From positions 268,259,111 through 268,323,110 of the forward strand of contig OX422219.1 in assembly GCA_949130495.1 (NCBI GenBank): DNA of 64,000 bases, given 5' to 3'. Positions 12,040-24,237 of this stretch are shown in pieces. Position numbers and translations under genes: made by a program. A model generated the notes under the pieces. It worked only from the letters and a program-made list of their open reading frames with translations. It made no database searches and was not told the DNA's origin. Position 1 is the first letter of the stretch. Each line of letters begins with the position of its first letter. Source of the DNA: Sambucus nigra. Taxonomy: Eukaryota > Streptophyta > Magnoliopsida > Dipsacales > Adoxaceae.

Positions 12040-14290
12040 GGGGTTGAATTAAATAAGAATTGTATTGCCCAACTGTCCATTGGAGCTTGAGACGTGATCA
12101 CATAATGTCAACTATTCATTGAAGCTGAGGGTCTGTTGAGGCAAAATTGTAAAGGATATAGTAAATGCTGCGAACAATCCATGCTCGAGCATCCGTCGGA
12201 GCATTGATAAGATAAATGATGCCTGAGCCTCCATCGAGGCATGATTATCAAGGACTAAACAAATATTACTAATGATCCTGAAATGTTAGTGAAAAATAGA
12301 TTTCCAGATTAAATAAATTATGCTTGAATGCCTGTCGAGGCAAAAATTGTAGAGCATCTGGTAGATATTGCGAGTGATCCATGCTCGAGCATCCGTCGAG
12401 GCAAAAAGGATCGAGCAAGTATGATGAATGATCATGCAGTGTTAGTGAAAACTAAATTCCGAAACCATTTATTAGGGTTGAATAACAATACTAAATGTGA
12501 CGTCGATCATTAATCGACAGTGCTATCCATCTGTCGGAACTGAATATAAGAATTATCCTCACCAACCATTTGTTGGGGATAAAATGCGATGTGTGTGGAA
12601 AATATCTTCGGGACAAAATATATAGAAATATTTTGCCGATCATTTGCCTAGATGAACCTTGAATATGCCTGATCATCCTTTAGGTCAAGAATCATAGAGC
12701 CAGATAATCAATACTGAAATTGAAGAAATATCAACGTCCAAGCATCCGTCGGTTGTCCCAAATAATATTGCCCAAGAATTTGTTGGGTCTAAAGTGGTGT
12801 AACGTGCTCGACCTTCCATCAGAGCATTAACAAAAAATAAGTGGTTCCTGGCTCGTCTGTCGGGGTAAAGTTGTATAGGTCCGAGTAGATATAGAGGGTG
12901 ATCCATTCTCGAGCATCTATCGGTGCATTAATAAGAATTCCAAGAGCTTAAGATTGTGGTCGAGCATTCGTCAGGACTGAATCTTGTACCTGTGAAAGTT
13001 AATAATTTTCTTGACCATTTTTCGAGGCTAAATCAAATAGAATTTATCACGCAGTTCGTTTATTCAGTCAAGGAATATATGATGTGCATCTGTTTGATTA
13101 TGTGTCGAGGAAATATTTCATAGTATTGCATGAATGAAATGGGTGATTCCATAATTTTTATGAGAAAATATCACGAGGATGGCCGTGCCCGAGCATCAAT
13201 CGGTGCTATGTTAAGTATTAGTAAAGATATTACACCGACCATCCATTGTTATAACCAATAATAGCTAGACGAAAATATTGAAAATTAAATGATCGAATAA
13301 ATGACATAAGTGCTCTATAAGTGTGCCCCAATATTTATGTGAAAAAAATAATTGTAATAAAGTCGAATAAAAGATTCGAAATTGCCAAATATATCCAGAT
13401 TTACGACTTAGGAGTTAATTTGGAATTTATGCAAATAGCTCTAAGCAAATACTTATCGAAAGTAGGTTTCAAAAAATTATTTTCACAAAAAAATTGTGTA
13501 GTGACAATTGTGAAGTATGCAGTATAGATAGCCCCTTGCTAACAAATTTATGATGATAAAAATCGTGAGCATAATTTGTGATCAAATAAAATATTATGAG
13601 ACAGAAACGAATAATGAATGAATAAATGTGAGTTGGGCTGTGCTAAATATAAGAATTATCCTGACCAACCATCCATTGGGGATGAAATGAGACTTGTACG
13701 GTAGATATCTTCGGGACTAAATATATATAAATATTTTTCCGATCATCTGCCGAGATAAACCTAGAATGTGCCTGACTGTCCCTCAGGTTAAGAATCATAG
13801 AACTCGAGCTTCAGTCAGAGTAATAATAATTTTGCCCAAGCATTTCTTTGGGTCTAAAGTGCTATAGTGTGCTCGACTATCCGTCGGAGCATTAATAAAA
13901 TGAATGGTGCCTGGATAGTCCATCGGGGCAAGGTTGTACAATACCGAGTAGATATAGCCACCAATTTGTGCTCGAGCATCTGTCGAAACATCGACGAGAT
14001 TTCCCAGAAGTTAAGATTGTTGTCGAGTATCCGTCTGGACTGAATCTTGTACCTATGGAAGTTAGTAAATTGCCCGACCATCCATTGTGGCTAAATCAAA
14101 TAGAAGTTATCATGAGAATGATTTTTTTAGGAAAGTAAATATGATATGCATCCGCTCAGCCATTTGTCGAGGAAAGGATTTCATAGTAGTGTATGAATGT
14201 AATGAATGACTCAATGATTTTTATGATAAAAATCCCACTGAGATAACCGTGCCCGAGCATCCGCCGGGGCTGAGCTAAATTTAAATAGTT
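12040..14290. repeat. Series of short stem-loop phrases (…CATCCGT… loops)
   Basis: A phrase of about 15-22 bases recurs irregularly. It has a pyrimidine/purine stem around a loop resembling CATCCGTC. Stems differ but remain self-complementary: TGCTC/GAGCA (12182-12203), TGCCT/AGGCA (12220-12241 and 12329-12342), CCCAA/TTGGG (12771-12787), CCAA/TTGG (13665-13679), CCTGA/TCAGG (13771-13787), GCTC/GAGC (13871-13890), CCCG/CGGG (14252-14268). Confidence 0.6.
12540..13540. repeat. First copy of a ~1-kb direct duplication
   Basis: Shared landmarks in the same order with the second copy: AATATAAGAATTATCCT (12543 and 13646), the CTTCGGGAC phrase, the CCTGA…AGG stem, and TTATGTG…TTGTAATAA near 13335/14370. 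The copies are diverged and have small indels. Confidence 0.7.
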
Positions 14291-14620
14291 GTAGCTGAAG
14301 GACGATACTCAAAATTAAATGATCGAATAAATAACGTGAATCCTCTATAAGTGCGCCTCATTATTTATGTGATCAAATTAATTTGTAATAAGGCCGCATA
14401 AAAATTGCCAACTAAAATTGTTGTAACAATTGTAATAACGTCACATGATCCTTTAAAAAAAATTCAGAGAGAAACGAGTGAAAAAATTAGTCAAACATAT
14501 CTCAAATGTAAGACATAGGAGTTAGCTCAGAATTTTTGCAAAATTATTTGGACTCCAAGAAAATACTGAATTAAGTTTGTTCCAAAAATTTGTTTCCACA
14601 TAAAGATGTAAGTCAAAATA
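13640..14620. repeat. Second copy of the ~1-kb direct duplication
   Basis: Offset about 1.03-1.1 kb from the first copy. It ends in the same A-rich block around a TTTGTTTCCACA-like phrase. Confidence 0.7.
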
Positions 14621-14749
14621 GATAAAGTAAGGGGGTGGTGTTGTCTTTTAACATCAATTGTTAATTTTAACAACTCTAAAGATTTTTAAAGCCCGGATGG
14701 ATGCGGGCCACCAAACAGATTCTAGATGTGTGTTTGGAAACACAAAAGA

Positions 14750-15130
14750 GTGTGCTGAGCTGATGTCATGCTCGTCGCTGCTTGTCCCTGCCGCCGACCA
14801 GCTGATGTTATGCTCATCATTGCTGTCGACCATCTGATGTCATGATCGTCGCTATTCGCCGACCAGCTGATGCCTTACTCACCCCTGTTCGGGAAGGTAA
14901 TCGATAGAATCAAGAGACGCCGACCTGATGCTGGATGCTCTTATTATGGCTGCCGACCAGCCATAACAAATTTGTTGTTGCAAATAAAAACCTGCCCCAA
15001 AGAAGTTTTATTCTGTGTTATAACCTTTGCACGGGGGCGAGCTTATCGCTGCTCGTCCTCGCCGCTGACCAGCTAATGTTGTGCTCATTCCAGCTGTCGA
15101 CTAGATGATGGTAGTCACAAACTGGTAGCC
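14750..15130. repeat. Degenerate 32-44 bp repeat (GCCGACCAGCTGATG)
   Basis: GCCGACCAGCTGATGT-like phrases recur at about 14757, 14801, 14833 and 14866, and again near 15062, with GCTCGTCGCTGC between them. No coding role is visible. Confidence 0.55.
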
Positions 15131-16146
15131 GACTACTAGAGGTTCCGGCAAATCCCTTGCTAGTGCTTGATTAAAGAGATACAGTTTGACAATGGGTTAT
15201 GTCTTCACCAGCGTGTTGGGACGCCGACCTTTGACAACGTTGCTCTTATTCGAGACTTAGTATGCGAGGGTACCTAGGCATCTCACTGCCGACTAGCACT
15301 GGATTTACAATCGCAGTTGTGAATTCATAGGACCTCTGATTCCGAGGCAGGTAGGTTTTGACCGGAGAATGAAAGATCTGGTGCATATGGGAATCCAGTG
15401 ACTTAGGTCTTTTTTCCATTTTCTATTGTTGATTTCACACTGAGTTTTGATTACAGAGCTGTGATTCCGCCACGGCAGGGTTGAGATGTGAGCGAGTTGC
15501 TTAGATTGATGATAGTCCCCATACATAGGTTGGAGATGATCAAAGAGATGACCAAAAACTCGTTAACTTCTTTGTGATTACAATTTTTGAGACAAACTGA
15601 CGGAGATAAGGTTATTGGAAAGATTCTGTGCCCAAAATCTATATACCTTTGTGAAAAAATATCTGTTGAGATAATTTCCTTCAATATGTTTGTAAGCGTG
15701 TGGTCAAGATCTCTGATAAGAGATAAACTGTTTAGACGGTTACCCCCTGCCCAAAAATTTAGGATATGGGAATCAAGATATGATGTAGCGCAGTAAATAA
15801 ACGTGTTTGGCTAGGAGTTTCTCAAGAGACTCCAGATATTTGGAGAGTCTTCGTAGACATCTCCGATAGTGAATTTCATTCGAAATAAACAATGAAAATT
15901 GTCAAGAATCAAAGTTGTTGTGCAGAATTGCAGATGTATAAAAATTGAATGCACATAATGCATAAATACAAATGTGCAAAGAATCATGCATCAATAAAAC
16001 GATGTTTGTACAAAATATATAATCATTCATACGGAGATAAAGAAAAGTAAACTTAGATCTTGATTATCGTGCGTGTACACCATAAGGTCGCAATGTAAAT
16101 CTCCATCTCATGAACAGGAATGAAAGACCTTTTGTGTCATTTTTCA

Positions 16147-16158
16147 TAGACGGCGCCA
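16147..16158 (-). other. Primer-binding site of the 7.2-kb element
   Basis: TGGCGCCGTCTA on the minus strand, two bases after the LTR end. The first eight bases match the TGGCGCCG start common to Asp/Arg-type plant gypsy primer sites. The exact tRNA cannot be fixed from this. Confidence 0.65.
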
Positions 16159-16160
16159 AT

Positions 16161-16587
16161 TGTAAGTGCAAAAAATCTCACCCGTAGGGGGGTGCCAATT
16201 CATCACGATACAAACATAAAAATAAATATGAGAGAGACAAAGATTTATGTGGTTTGACCGTGAATGAACTACGTCCAAGGGGCTGCAGTTGTGTTTCATT
16301 ATAAACTTGAGAGATTTTTACATGAGAGTGTTTCTCTATCCTTCGAGCCCCCTTTCACAATGGGGGGTGTACCCTTTATATAGAGTTAGGGGTTACATTA
16401 GGGTTAAAAAAATGGATGAGTCCTATCTTCGTGGAGTTTGATTTGACTCAGATACTGCTCCTCGGTCTTCTAGTTTATCAAGGACTCTAGTCATCCCTAT
16501 CTTGTTGGAGCGTCTGTTGCTCTCCATCTTGATCGGGGTGTTCGCCACGTGTCATGCTATTATGTAGGCATATTTTTTACCCCCACA
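16161..16587 (-). repeat. 5' LTR of the 7.2-kb element
   Basis: A 427-base copy that begins TGTGGGGGTAAAAA on the minus strand. The primer site follows its end after two bases. Confidence 0.92.
16374..16382 (-). promoter_or_regulatory. TATA box in the 5' LTR (candidate promoter)
   Basis: TATATAAAG on the minus strand, about 210 bases into the LTR. It is the only conserved TATA-like motif I see in both LTR copies, so transcription of the element would start just after it. Confidence 0.65.
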
Positions 16588-16592
16588 GTTTT

Positions 16593-17657
16593 GTATTTCG
16601 TTCGTCTGACAAGGATGGATGATTCATGATTAGGACTTGTACGGGTTAATAAGTTAAGTCAGGGTATATGGCGAGGCTAAGATATTAGCAAATACCAGCG
16701 AGGGTTATAGACTTCAAGGGTACATTATGGGTCAGAAATTGACTATTTTCTTTGGGCATGGTAGTCGCCTGATTCATTGTATTCCTTATAACTTCCTTGA
16801 TCTCGATAAGGGGAAGTTGTTGATCAGTTGTGGCTCGGGTGTAGCACTGCATAAGCTCAGTAGTGATGCAGGATAGGCCGGTTGTGGCTGATACATCATG
16901 ATGTCTGAGAGCGCTCTTCCTTAGAAACACCTTTACTATACACTAATTGTGTGTTCGCATGGACTCGCATTTTTTACATGAAGTCGTAGGGGTTGCCTTG
17001 TTATTTTTTTAGGGTAACTTGTTTCAGTATGGCTAGGCATAACTTGGTCGTGTATCTCGAGGTTACGACTTGGGAAAGTTGTGAGTATTAGAACTGGACA
17101 AAGTGTTAGATGTTAGTGTTTTAATTTGTTTAGAAGTGGGAAAATTGAGGATGAGCTCACTTGTATATATGTGTGTTATGACACCTAGGATGACTCTAAG
17201 TTAGCGTAAGGATCTCATAGGAGATATCGGTCGGGTAGGCCACCGTGATAAGGTGACTGTTTTAACGATCATTAATGTGTTTAATTATAAGTGCTAAGGT
17301 TGTATCAACCTAGGCTAGGCATAATCCAAAGATTTGCTTGAGGAAACATAAATTGTAAACCCTTACGTAGAAATGACCCATGATAATGAGTTCATTGGTG
17401 ATAATACGACACTTTGCGAGTACCAGTCATCTCGAGGTTTTGTTTAAATAGACATGTTAGGCATGTCTGAGAATCGAAACTAAGACCTTAGGGTTCGTCG
17501 TAAATGGATTAACAATGGTGATTGGAGGAAACCAAAATCTTCGGGTGTTAGATCATAACGTTAAGGATGCCCTAGGATTGTAAACTAGTTGAAGATATTT
17601 GCATTCTAAGTTAATGACCAGGAATTTCTAGGATGAAATTTCCTAAGGAGGGAAGAA
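16593..17657 (+). other. Non-coding interior of an old gypsy element, ending in a polypurine tract
   Basis: No gene is visible. The end reads GATGAAATTTCCTAAGGAGG then GAAGAA, followed by an LTR start. This is the arrangement seen at the 3' end of Tekay/Del-like chromoviruses. The polypurine tract is 17645-17657. Confidence 0.55.
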
Positions 17658-18261
17658 TGTAGTATCCCGCCCTAGAAATAAATATTTTTATTTTAATTTG
17701 AATAGTTTATCTGGAGAAAAATCATTGGAGAAACGAATGAATAGGGATATAGGCCAAATTGTACAAAAAGTGACACATCACACGTAGGGATTAATAAAGG
17801 GAAAAATTTACGTTGAATGGCCCGCATGGATGAATATTCGTGTTCAACTAGTTATTGCAATTATCTTGATAAGGTACGACGCATTATAGTGAAGAAACGA
17901 GTAATCTATGACAACGATAAATGATACACGATAGTTTTGTCAGCACGCGACACATAATATGAAACTTTGCGCGATTTTTCTAGAAATCCCCTTTGTCTAT
18001 AAAAATATGACAACACATTTATTGGACCTTAAAAATACATGTAATAAGGTCATGGGATAAAAAAAGAAAAAAAGGTATTAATAGATTATTATATGGATTA
18101 TGGAATTACTGGTCATTGATAGATTAAATATATGTATGTATATACGTTTTATTTAAGATGTAAACCTTTCAAATGAGCTTGTAAATATAGATAGAGAATT
18201 GAGGTCCAAAACCCCAATACCCATTTACTAATTTACTACTTCTCAAATTAGGATAAATGGG

Positions 18262-18293
<32 letters not shown>

Positions 18294-18338
18294 CTGTTGA
18301 CAGAACAAACTGTTAAAGAGTTGGAGTTAGAAGTCGAC
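17658..18338 (+). mobile_element. Start of an old gypsy 3' LTR
   Basis: It begins TGTAGTATCCCGCCC immediately after a polypurine tract. It continues as AT-rich sequence and ends at the point where the 2.4-kb array begins. I do not see its CA end, so the LTR may run on into the first array copy. A (TA)n run lies at 18267-18293. Confidence 0.5.
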
Positions 18339-19818
18339 GTTACCCCTTATGGCATTGCTTAGATTTCAAAATTTTCAAGGGGCAAAGTGGGAAACAGAAG
18401 AGTGATCGTTCGAGCAACCATCCACGTCGTTCAAATGACGGGTAAAAGACTCGAGTATCTCTCTCTTAGTTGTCGACTGCTCATCCGTTAACTCCAATCC
18501 CAACTCATCCTTGGTCCTGACAAGTGGAGAATAAATGGAATTTACTTGTGGGGTTTTCTTTGGTTCGGGGGTATCAGAACGAAAACCTTTAGCTTTTGTA
18601 CAAATATGATCTCAAAACAAAAGACATGGGACGTGATGTTGTGACTGCTCTAATCGTTGTCACGATTACATCCGTGGATCAACTTTGGAGGACTGGGATT
18701 CAACTAAGGAAGGGTTGAGATGTTAGGATTTTCGTGACTTGGTTGAATATAAGAGAAAGAGGCGTGAGTTGGAACCCTAATTGTCAAAAACTCTAGATAG
18801 CTTTCCTCTATCTCCTTTGGTCTGTCTTCCTCCATTTTTCAGTATAGAACCTACACCCACACCATTTATTATTTAGTATTCTTCCCTTATTCATATAGAA
18901 CCACAAAATACAAAGTTGTTTTTGGGATTTTGACATGTATTTAAGGAGACACTTTTTAGAAGAAAAATGAGTGTGTTATTGGAGGTGTCTGAAGAGGGTT
19001 TTAATGGAGATTTTTTGGGAGTGTGTTGGAGCTCTCATGGAGGTCTGTTTGATGGAGCTTTCGTGACTCCCTTTTAGGTCCACCGTTGGAGGTGGGAGAG
19101 TCACCCATCTTCATCACCACCACCACCACCACCACTTTGGAGCTATTTAGGTGGGTAAACTACTCTTATTGTATTGAGACTCTATTTGATGATTGATGTT
19201 TCCTTATTGTTGTTGATTAAGAGTAGGTTGTGATGATATGATGATGTGTTCTTAATAATTTGAAAGTAGACATTTTTATGGAATACAAATTTGTAGAAAA
19301 GATTGTTGTAATGTATTTTCATAATAAACTGAAAGTAGACATTTTTATAGAAGAATAATGTGTCAAAAATATTAATTATGTATATTTTTTAATAAAACTG
19401 AAAATGGACATTTTTATGGAAATAAAAATGTAAGAAAACATTATTGTAGTGTATTTTCTTAGTAAAAAAAATAAATATTTTTAGATAATAAAAATGTAAG
19501 AAATTTCATTTGGGTATATTTCTAGTGAAAAAGAGATAATAAATATTTTATGAAGTAAAATGTTGAAAATGTTATTCTAGCAAATTTTCTAGTAAAAGAA
19601 AATAATGGACATTTTTATGGAATAAAAATGTAAGAAATTATTATTCTTGTTTAGAATAAAAGACAAATGCACGTTTGTTTCAAATGGTATACATTCTAGA
19701 ATGAATGTATGTTCAATCCACTCGATAGGATTTTAGTAATTAAAGTCCACTTTCTCGTGTGTATAAACTTGTACTAGTATTTGATAATACATATATAAGC
19801 AAGTTTAAGGAAAATTAT
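18339..19818 (+). repeat. 2.4-kb array, copy 1, first part
   Basis: It begins at GTTACCCCTTATGG, the phase marker used for all copies. It contains a TATAAGAGAAA phrase near 18747, a CAC-triplet run near 19114-19137 and six AT-rich subrepeats of ~66 bases (19255-19660). It is the most diverged copy. It is interrupted after ...AAAATTAT by a solo LTR. Confidence 0.8.
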
Positions 19819-22502
19819 TGTGACACCCCGCTTATTAAACTAAGAGGTGGCTAGCCTGATACTCCAATAATTACAGGAATCATAGATGGTCCATTCTCAG
19901 CGTCACAAAAATACAATAAGTATACGAGATAACCACCCATTATTTTAGAAAACGGATTGTCATAATTTATTTAGTAAGTTAAAGAAAGCATTTACACAAT
20001 CCTAATTGAAAAGAAGGTGGATGCAAGTAATGATAGATAGTCGTTCAACAACCTTATAACAAAACAACCGAATAAGATATCGGTTGACACACCTATACAA
20101 TTAGGTTACACCGAGTAATAAAGTTCCATAACACATTATATAATACAAGTACAAAACTGGGGCAACACGCCCGAATATGTAACCGAACATAACTAGAATA
20201 CAAAAGCTGGATGCATCTAAATCAAATATCCCATAACATCCGCAAAGTGTTACAGCTCCGAGATACTGGAATAGAAAAGTCAATACGGGCGTCCTTGCGA
20301 CGGAACACCGGTCGAATATAAGATTCATGAAAAACAAAAGATATAAATGGGCCAGGGCCCGGTTTGATATGATCACCATGTGAATGAAATGCATGATAGT
20401 CATGGACAATTAAATCCTCATGAATAGGTTTGTTTCGTTCACCATATGTAATGATAAGGAATCTAATTTCTCAAACTAATAGCATAGCCTAACGCAATGT
20501 CAATAACGGTGATCACAATTCAATATGCAGGAGAATATAGATAATGTATTACTTAATGAGATTCCATTTCTTATATACACCATTCATTTCACCATTCCGT
20601 TTCTCATTAAGAACCGTATTCAAAGCAATTTATTTCATAAAGTGCTGTATAATCCATAAGATTCCACTTTAATAAGAATAGTTATATTACACCACATATA
20701 AAGATTCTAAGACCATCCTTCCGAGTTTCCCCACTGGACATGCCCCGGAATAGCTATCATCTCCCAGGGCCTATCACCAAGAAAACCTGGGAATCCTACA
20801 TCGCATGACGTCGGGAAGAGGCCATATACCTTTGATAATGAGTCATAACCACACCCGAAATTACCTTACTTCGAAAAATAATCACACAATATAATATAAC
20901 CGGTCCTATGGCCGAGGACTAAATTCACCCTGCATTCACTAGACAGGGGACTTCACCTCATGCGCGTAACTTACCTTATGATATCATTTAGAGAGGTGTG
21001 TATACACAATCTATCATTCACAATTTGATCTCATTTTAAAATATGCATTACATTTTATCCGAAGCCATAAGCATTTAATGCCATTATAAACCTCAATATT
21101 TAATTATCCCCATCATAACTCTCCCTTAATTAACATTCCTTCTAAAACCCCTCATGTATGATATTCTTCAACACAATTTTAGAAGTCAACATTAAGTCAC
21201 TCTAATTCCTCTTAGGTAATAGACTAGTTCATCCTAATAAAGAATCCCTTTAACTTCCTCTAATTTAACTAACTAAATTGACTCCCGACCTAATCCTCAA
21301 CTCTCATTTCTACTTAGCTTCTTAGATAACTTACTACTAGACTCTAATACTCTAGTTTTACTTCATTCAAGAAGGTTCCTAAGTCCCTATCTTAAAATAA
21401 AGAAGCTAAAAGAATTAAGCATTTAAGAGTGAAAAATAGGGGACCGGTCGACCGGTCATGGGATCGCGGTCGACCGAGCCTCGAGGGTTTTGCCTAGAAA
21501 CGAATGCAGAAAGCTCATTTTGGAAGTCCCGGTCTACCGGTCCTGGGACCGCGATCGATTGCGCTTTGATTTTATACTAGTATACGAAAGTTGTAGGCTT
21601 TCACCTAAAGGCCCGGTCGACCGGTCCTGGGACCGCGGTCGACCGCGCTTAGCAGACCCAAGACTCTCTCTTCTTCTACAATGCTAGATACAAAACCTAA
21701 ACTCCGTATTCTTATAATTCTCTTATTCTCATCAACCAACAACACAACCACAATATCTCTACACAATAACAAACTCATATGACCAACTTAAATTATATAA
21801 ACAACAAGATCCAAGGGTTTAAACATCCAAATTTATCAAAACCTACTATTTGTTCAAATTCTTTAATTACACAACTATCACACCAAATTATTCACATTAA
21901 ATCATATACTAGCAAGTAAGAAACTTGCCTTAAGATAAAAACTCAAACTCCCTTCCGGTAAAAGCAAGATAAACCCCAAATTTCTTCTTTTCTTCTTTTC
22001 TCCAAATTCTCTTTCTCTCTCTTTCTTTCTCTAGGTTTAAGAGCATACACTTGAGAAATAAAAGGGTTGCAAGACTTAATCGTTCCTTAAGTATAAATTC
22101 CCCTCTTAAAATCTTAATACACTATTAAAATGACTCGTAACTACATAATTAAGTCATGACCTGCCAAAAGTGCCCGGAACCCAAAAATACAATATGGCAC
22201 TTATTTTGACTATCTCGACTATTTCGGGACTAATCGCCCCCTCCAAATTGGCATCCGTAATAATGAAAATCATTTCAAGTTCCAACTTCATTTAAACCAT
22301 AAATGCCGTTTAAAGCACAACGACACCATGAATCGTAACATAATGCTATTTACATTCACATAATAGTAAATATGCAAAATCTAGTAAGTATTATCTTTTA
22401 ACTCACTTAAAATAATATTTACTCCATCATCCAATATTTTATATAATTATCTCTCAAGGAAAATTAATATAAAATCAATTACTCAAAAGTAAGGGTTATT
22501 AA
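19819..22502 (-). mobile_element. Solo gypsy LTR inserted in array copy 1
   Basis: The left end is TGTGACACCCCGC. The right end is GGGTTATTAACA-like, corresponding to the TGTAATAACCC start of its relative at 54280 read on the other strand. A block shared with the other LTRs, containing GGGCCTATCACC and the GGTCGACC palindromes, lies inside. No target duplication is found. About 15 bases of array sequence are missing at the right junction, so that edge has been deleted. Confidence 0.75.
21444..21647. repeat. Three paired GGTCGACC palindromes in the solo LTR
   Basis: Pair 1: CCGGTCGACCGG (21444-21455) and CGCGGTCGACCG (21465-21476). Pair 2 is decayed. Pair 3: CCGGTCGACCGG (21613-21624) and CGCGGTCGACCGCG (21634-21647). 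The spacer in pair 3 is TCCTGGGAC. Confidence 0.85.
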
Positions 22503-23425
22503 CATCTAACGAGACAACTCAATATTTTGGTCGTAAAAGAATGAGTGAAAAATGGAAGTATATTATGTAAAGGTGTTATTTTACATATTCGAAGTGTGAA
22601 AGTTTCAAGTGTAACATTGTGGTATTGAATAAGTGTTAAAATGGCTAAATGTGATTTAAATATTAAGCTGGAAACTTAATAATCATTTTAGAAATAACAC
22701 AAGTTAAGGAACTAAATAGCAAGTTATATAAACAATGGGTAAATTGGTAATTTACTTAAAGTGCTACATTTTGATGGAATAAAAATGTTAATGAATGTTT
22801 GTAAACTAGTATGGGTGAAATTGAATTAAGTCCTAAAATGTGAAAGATTTTTTTGTATAAGATCAATGTGTGTGGGAATAAAGGACTTAAGGATAAAGTA
22901 ATAATTTTTCATGTATAATGGAAAAATGGACGGTTAAGTCCAAGGCTTTGGCTTCAGCCCAAAAATGGCAAACTAATTTAAACATTATGAAAATGTTGAA
23001 CATATTGGCAAGATAATTATATTGAATGATGCCGGGTTAAATAAATAAGGATGGCAATTATGGCCCTAGTGGAAAAAGACCCCAAACCAACTACAGTATA
23101 CTTGGCGTTCGGTGCCGGACAATGAAATTTTGTGAAACCGTGGGTGCGCGTGTGTTGTGATGGGTGTGTATGTTAGATGAATCCCTAAAGAAAATGCTAA
23201 GTAATGAATTTAATATTCATGAAAGAGGTATAAGTGAATGTCATTAACTCATTAATTTACTAATGCAATAATAATGCATTGAGTGCTTAATATTCATGTG
23301 GCAACATGGACGGTTTAATAAGATGAGGTAATGATGTTTAAGCTACCTAATAAGGGTTGAATCATAGTGAATACAAGCGTGTGTCACATAAGGCTTTCAA
23401 AGGAAAATGAGTAATTTCTAAACAC
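22503..23425 (+). repeat. 2.4-kb array, copy 1, second part
   Basis: It resumes the monomer at ACATCTAACGAG and runs to the next GTTACC marker. No ORF of interest. It carries the TTGGCGTTCGGTGCCGGACA phrase seen in every copy. Confidence 0.85.
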
Positions 23426-24237
23426 GTTACCCCTTATGGTATTGCTTAGATTTTGAAATTTTCAAGGAAACAAGTGGGAAACAGATGAGTGGTCGTTTGA
23501 GGGACCATACACGTCGTTCAAATGACGTGTAAAAGACTCGAGTCTTTCTCTATAAGCTGTCGAGTTCTCATCTATTAACTCTAATAAAAAATCAGCCTTG
23601 GGCCTGACGAGTTTAGAAAAAATGAAATTGACTTGTGGGTTCTTTGGTTTGTGGGTATAAGAAAAAAACCTTTAGCTTTTGTACAAATCTGATCTCAAAA
23701 CAAGAGACATGGGACGTGATGTTGTCATTTCTCTAATTGTTGTCATGATTAGAGCCTTGGATCAACTTTGTAGGCCCGGGATTAAACTGATGAAGGGTTG
23801 AGATGTTAGGGTTTTGGTGACTTGGTTGCATATAAGAGAAATAGGCGTTGGTTAGAACCGCCAATGGCCAAAAACTCTTGACAAATTTCCTCTCTCTCCT
23901 TTAGTCTGTCATCCTCCATTTTTCAGTATAGCACCTACAACCACACCATTAATTATTCAGTATTCGTCCCTTGTTCATATAGAACTAAAAAATACGAAGT
24001 TGTTGTTGGGGTTTTGACTAATATTTAAGGAGAAACTTTTTATAAGAAAAATGAGTGTGTTATTAGAGGTGTCTGAAGAGGGTTTTAATGGAGCTTTTCA
24101 GGGAGTTTGTTGTATCTCTCATGGAGATATATTTGGTGGAGCTTGCCTGACTTCCTTTTAGGGACACTTTTGGAGGTGGGAGAATCACCCATCCTTATCA
24201 CCACCACCACCACTTTCGAGCTATTTAGGTGGGTATG
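23426..24237 (+). repeat. 2.4-kb array, copy 2, first part
   Basis: Near-identical by eye to the same part of copies 3-5. It ends ...TTAGGTGGGTATG, the last five bases being the target duplicated by the composite element. Confidence 0.9.

Larger units (their letters stand above)
9351..16587 (-). mobile_element. Complete 7.2-kb non-autonomous LTR retrotransposon (LARD-like)
   Basis: The ends are TG...CA, with LTRs at 9351-9776 and 16161-16587 and a 5-bp target duplication GTTTT (9346-9350 and 16588-16592). The primer site lies inside the right LTR and the purine tract inside the left one, so the element reads on the minus strand. The 6.4-kb interior has no gag or pol that I can recognise on either strand. 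Instead it holds a 95-bp tandem array, a ~1-kb internal duplication and many short stem-loop phrases. The LTR and primer type suggest a Tat-like gypsy ancestor, but with no reverse transcriptase this is inference. Proteins for mobility would have to come from another element. Confidence 0.9.
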
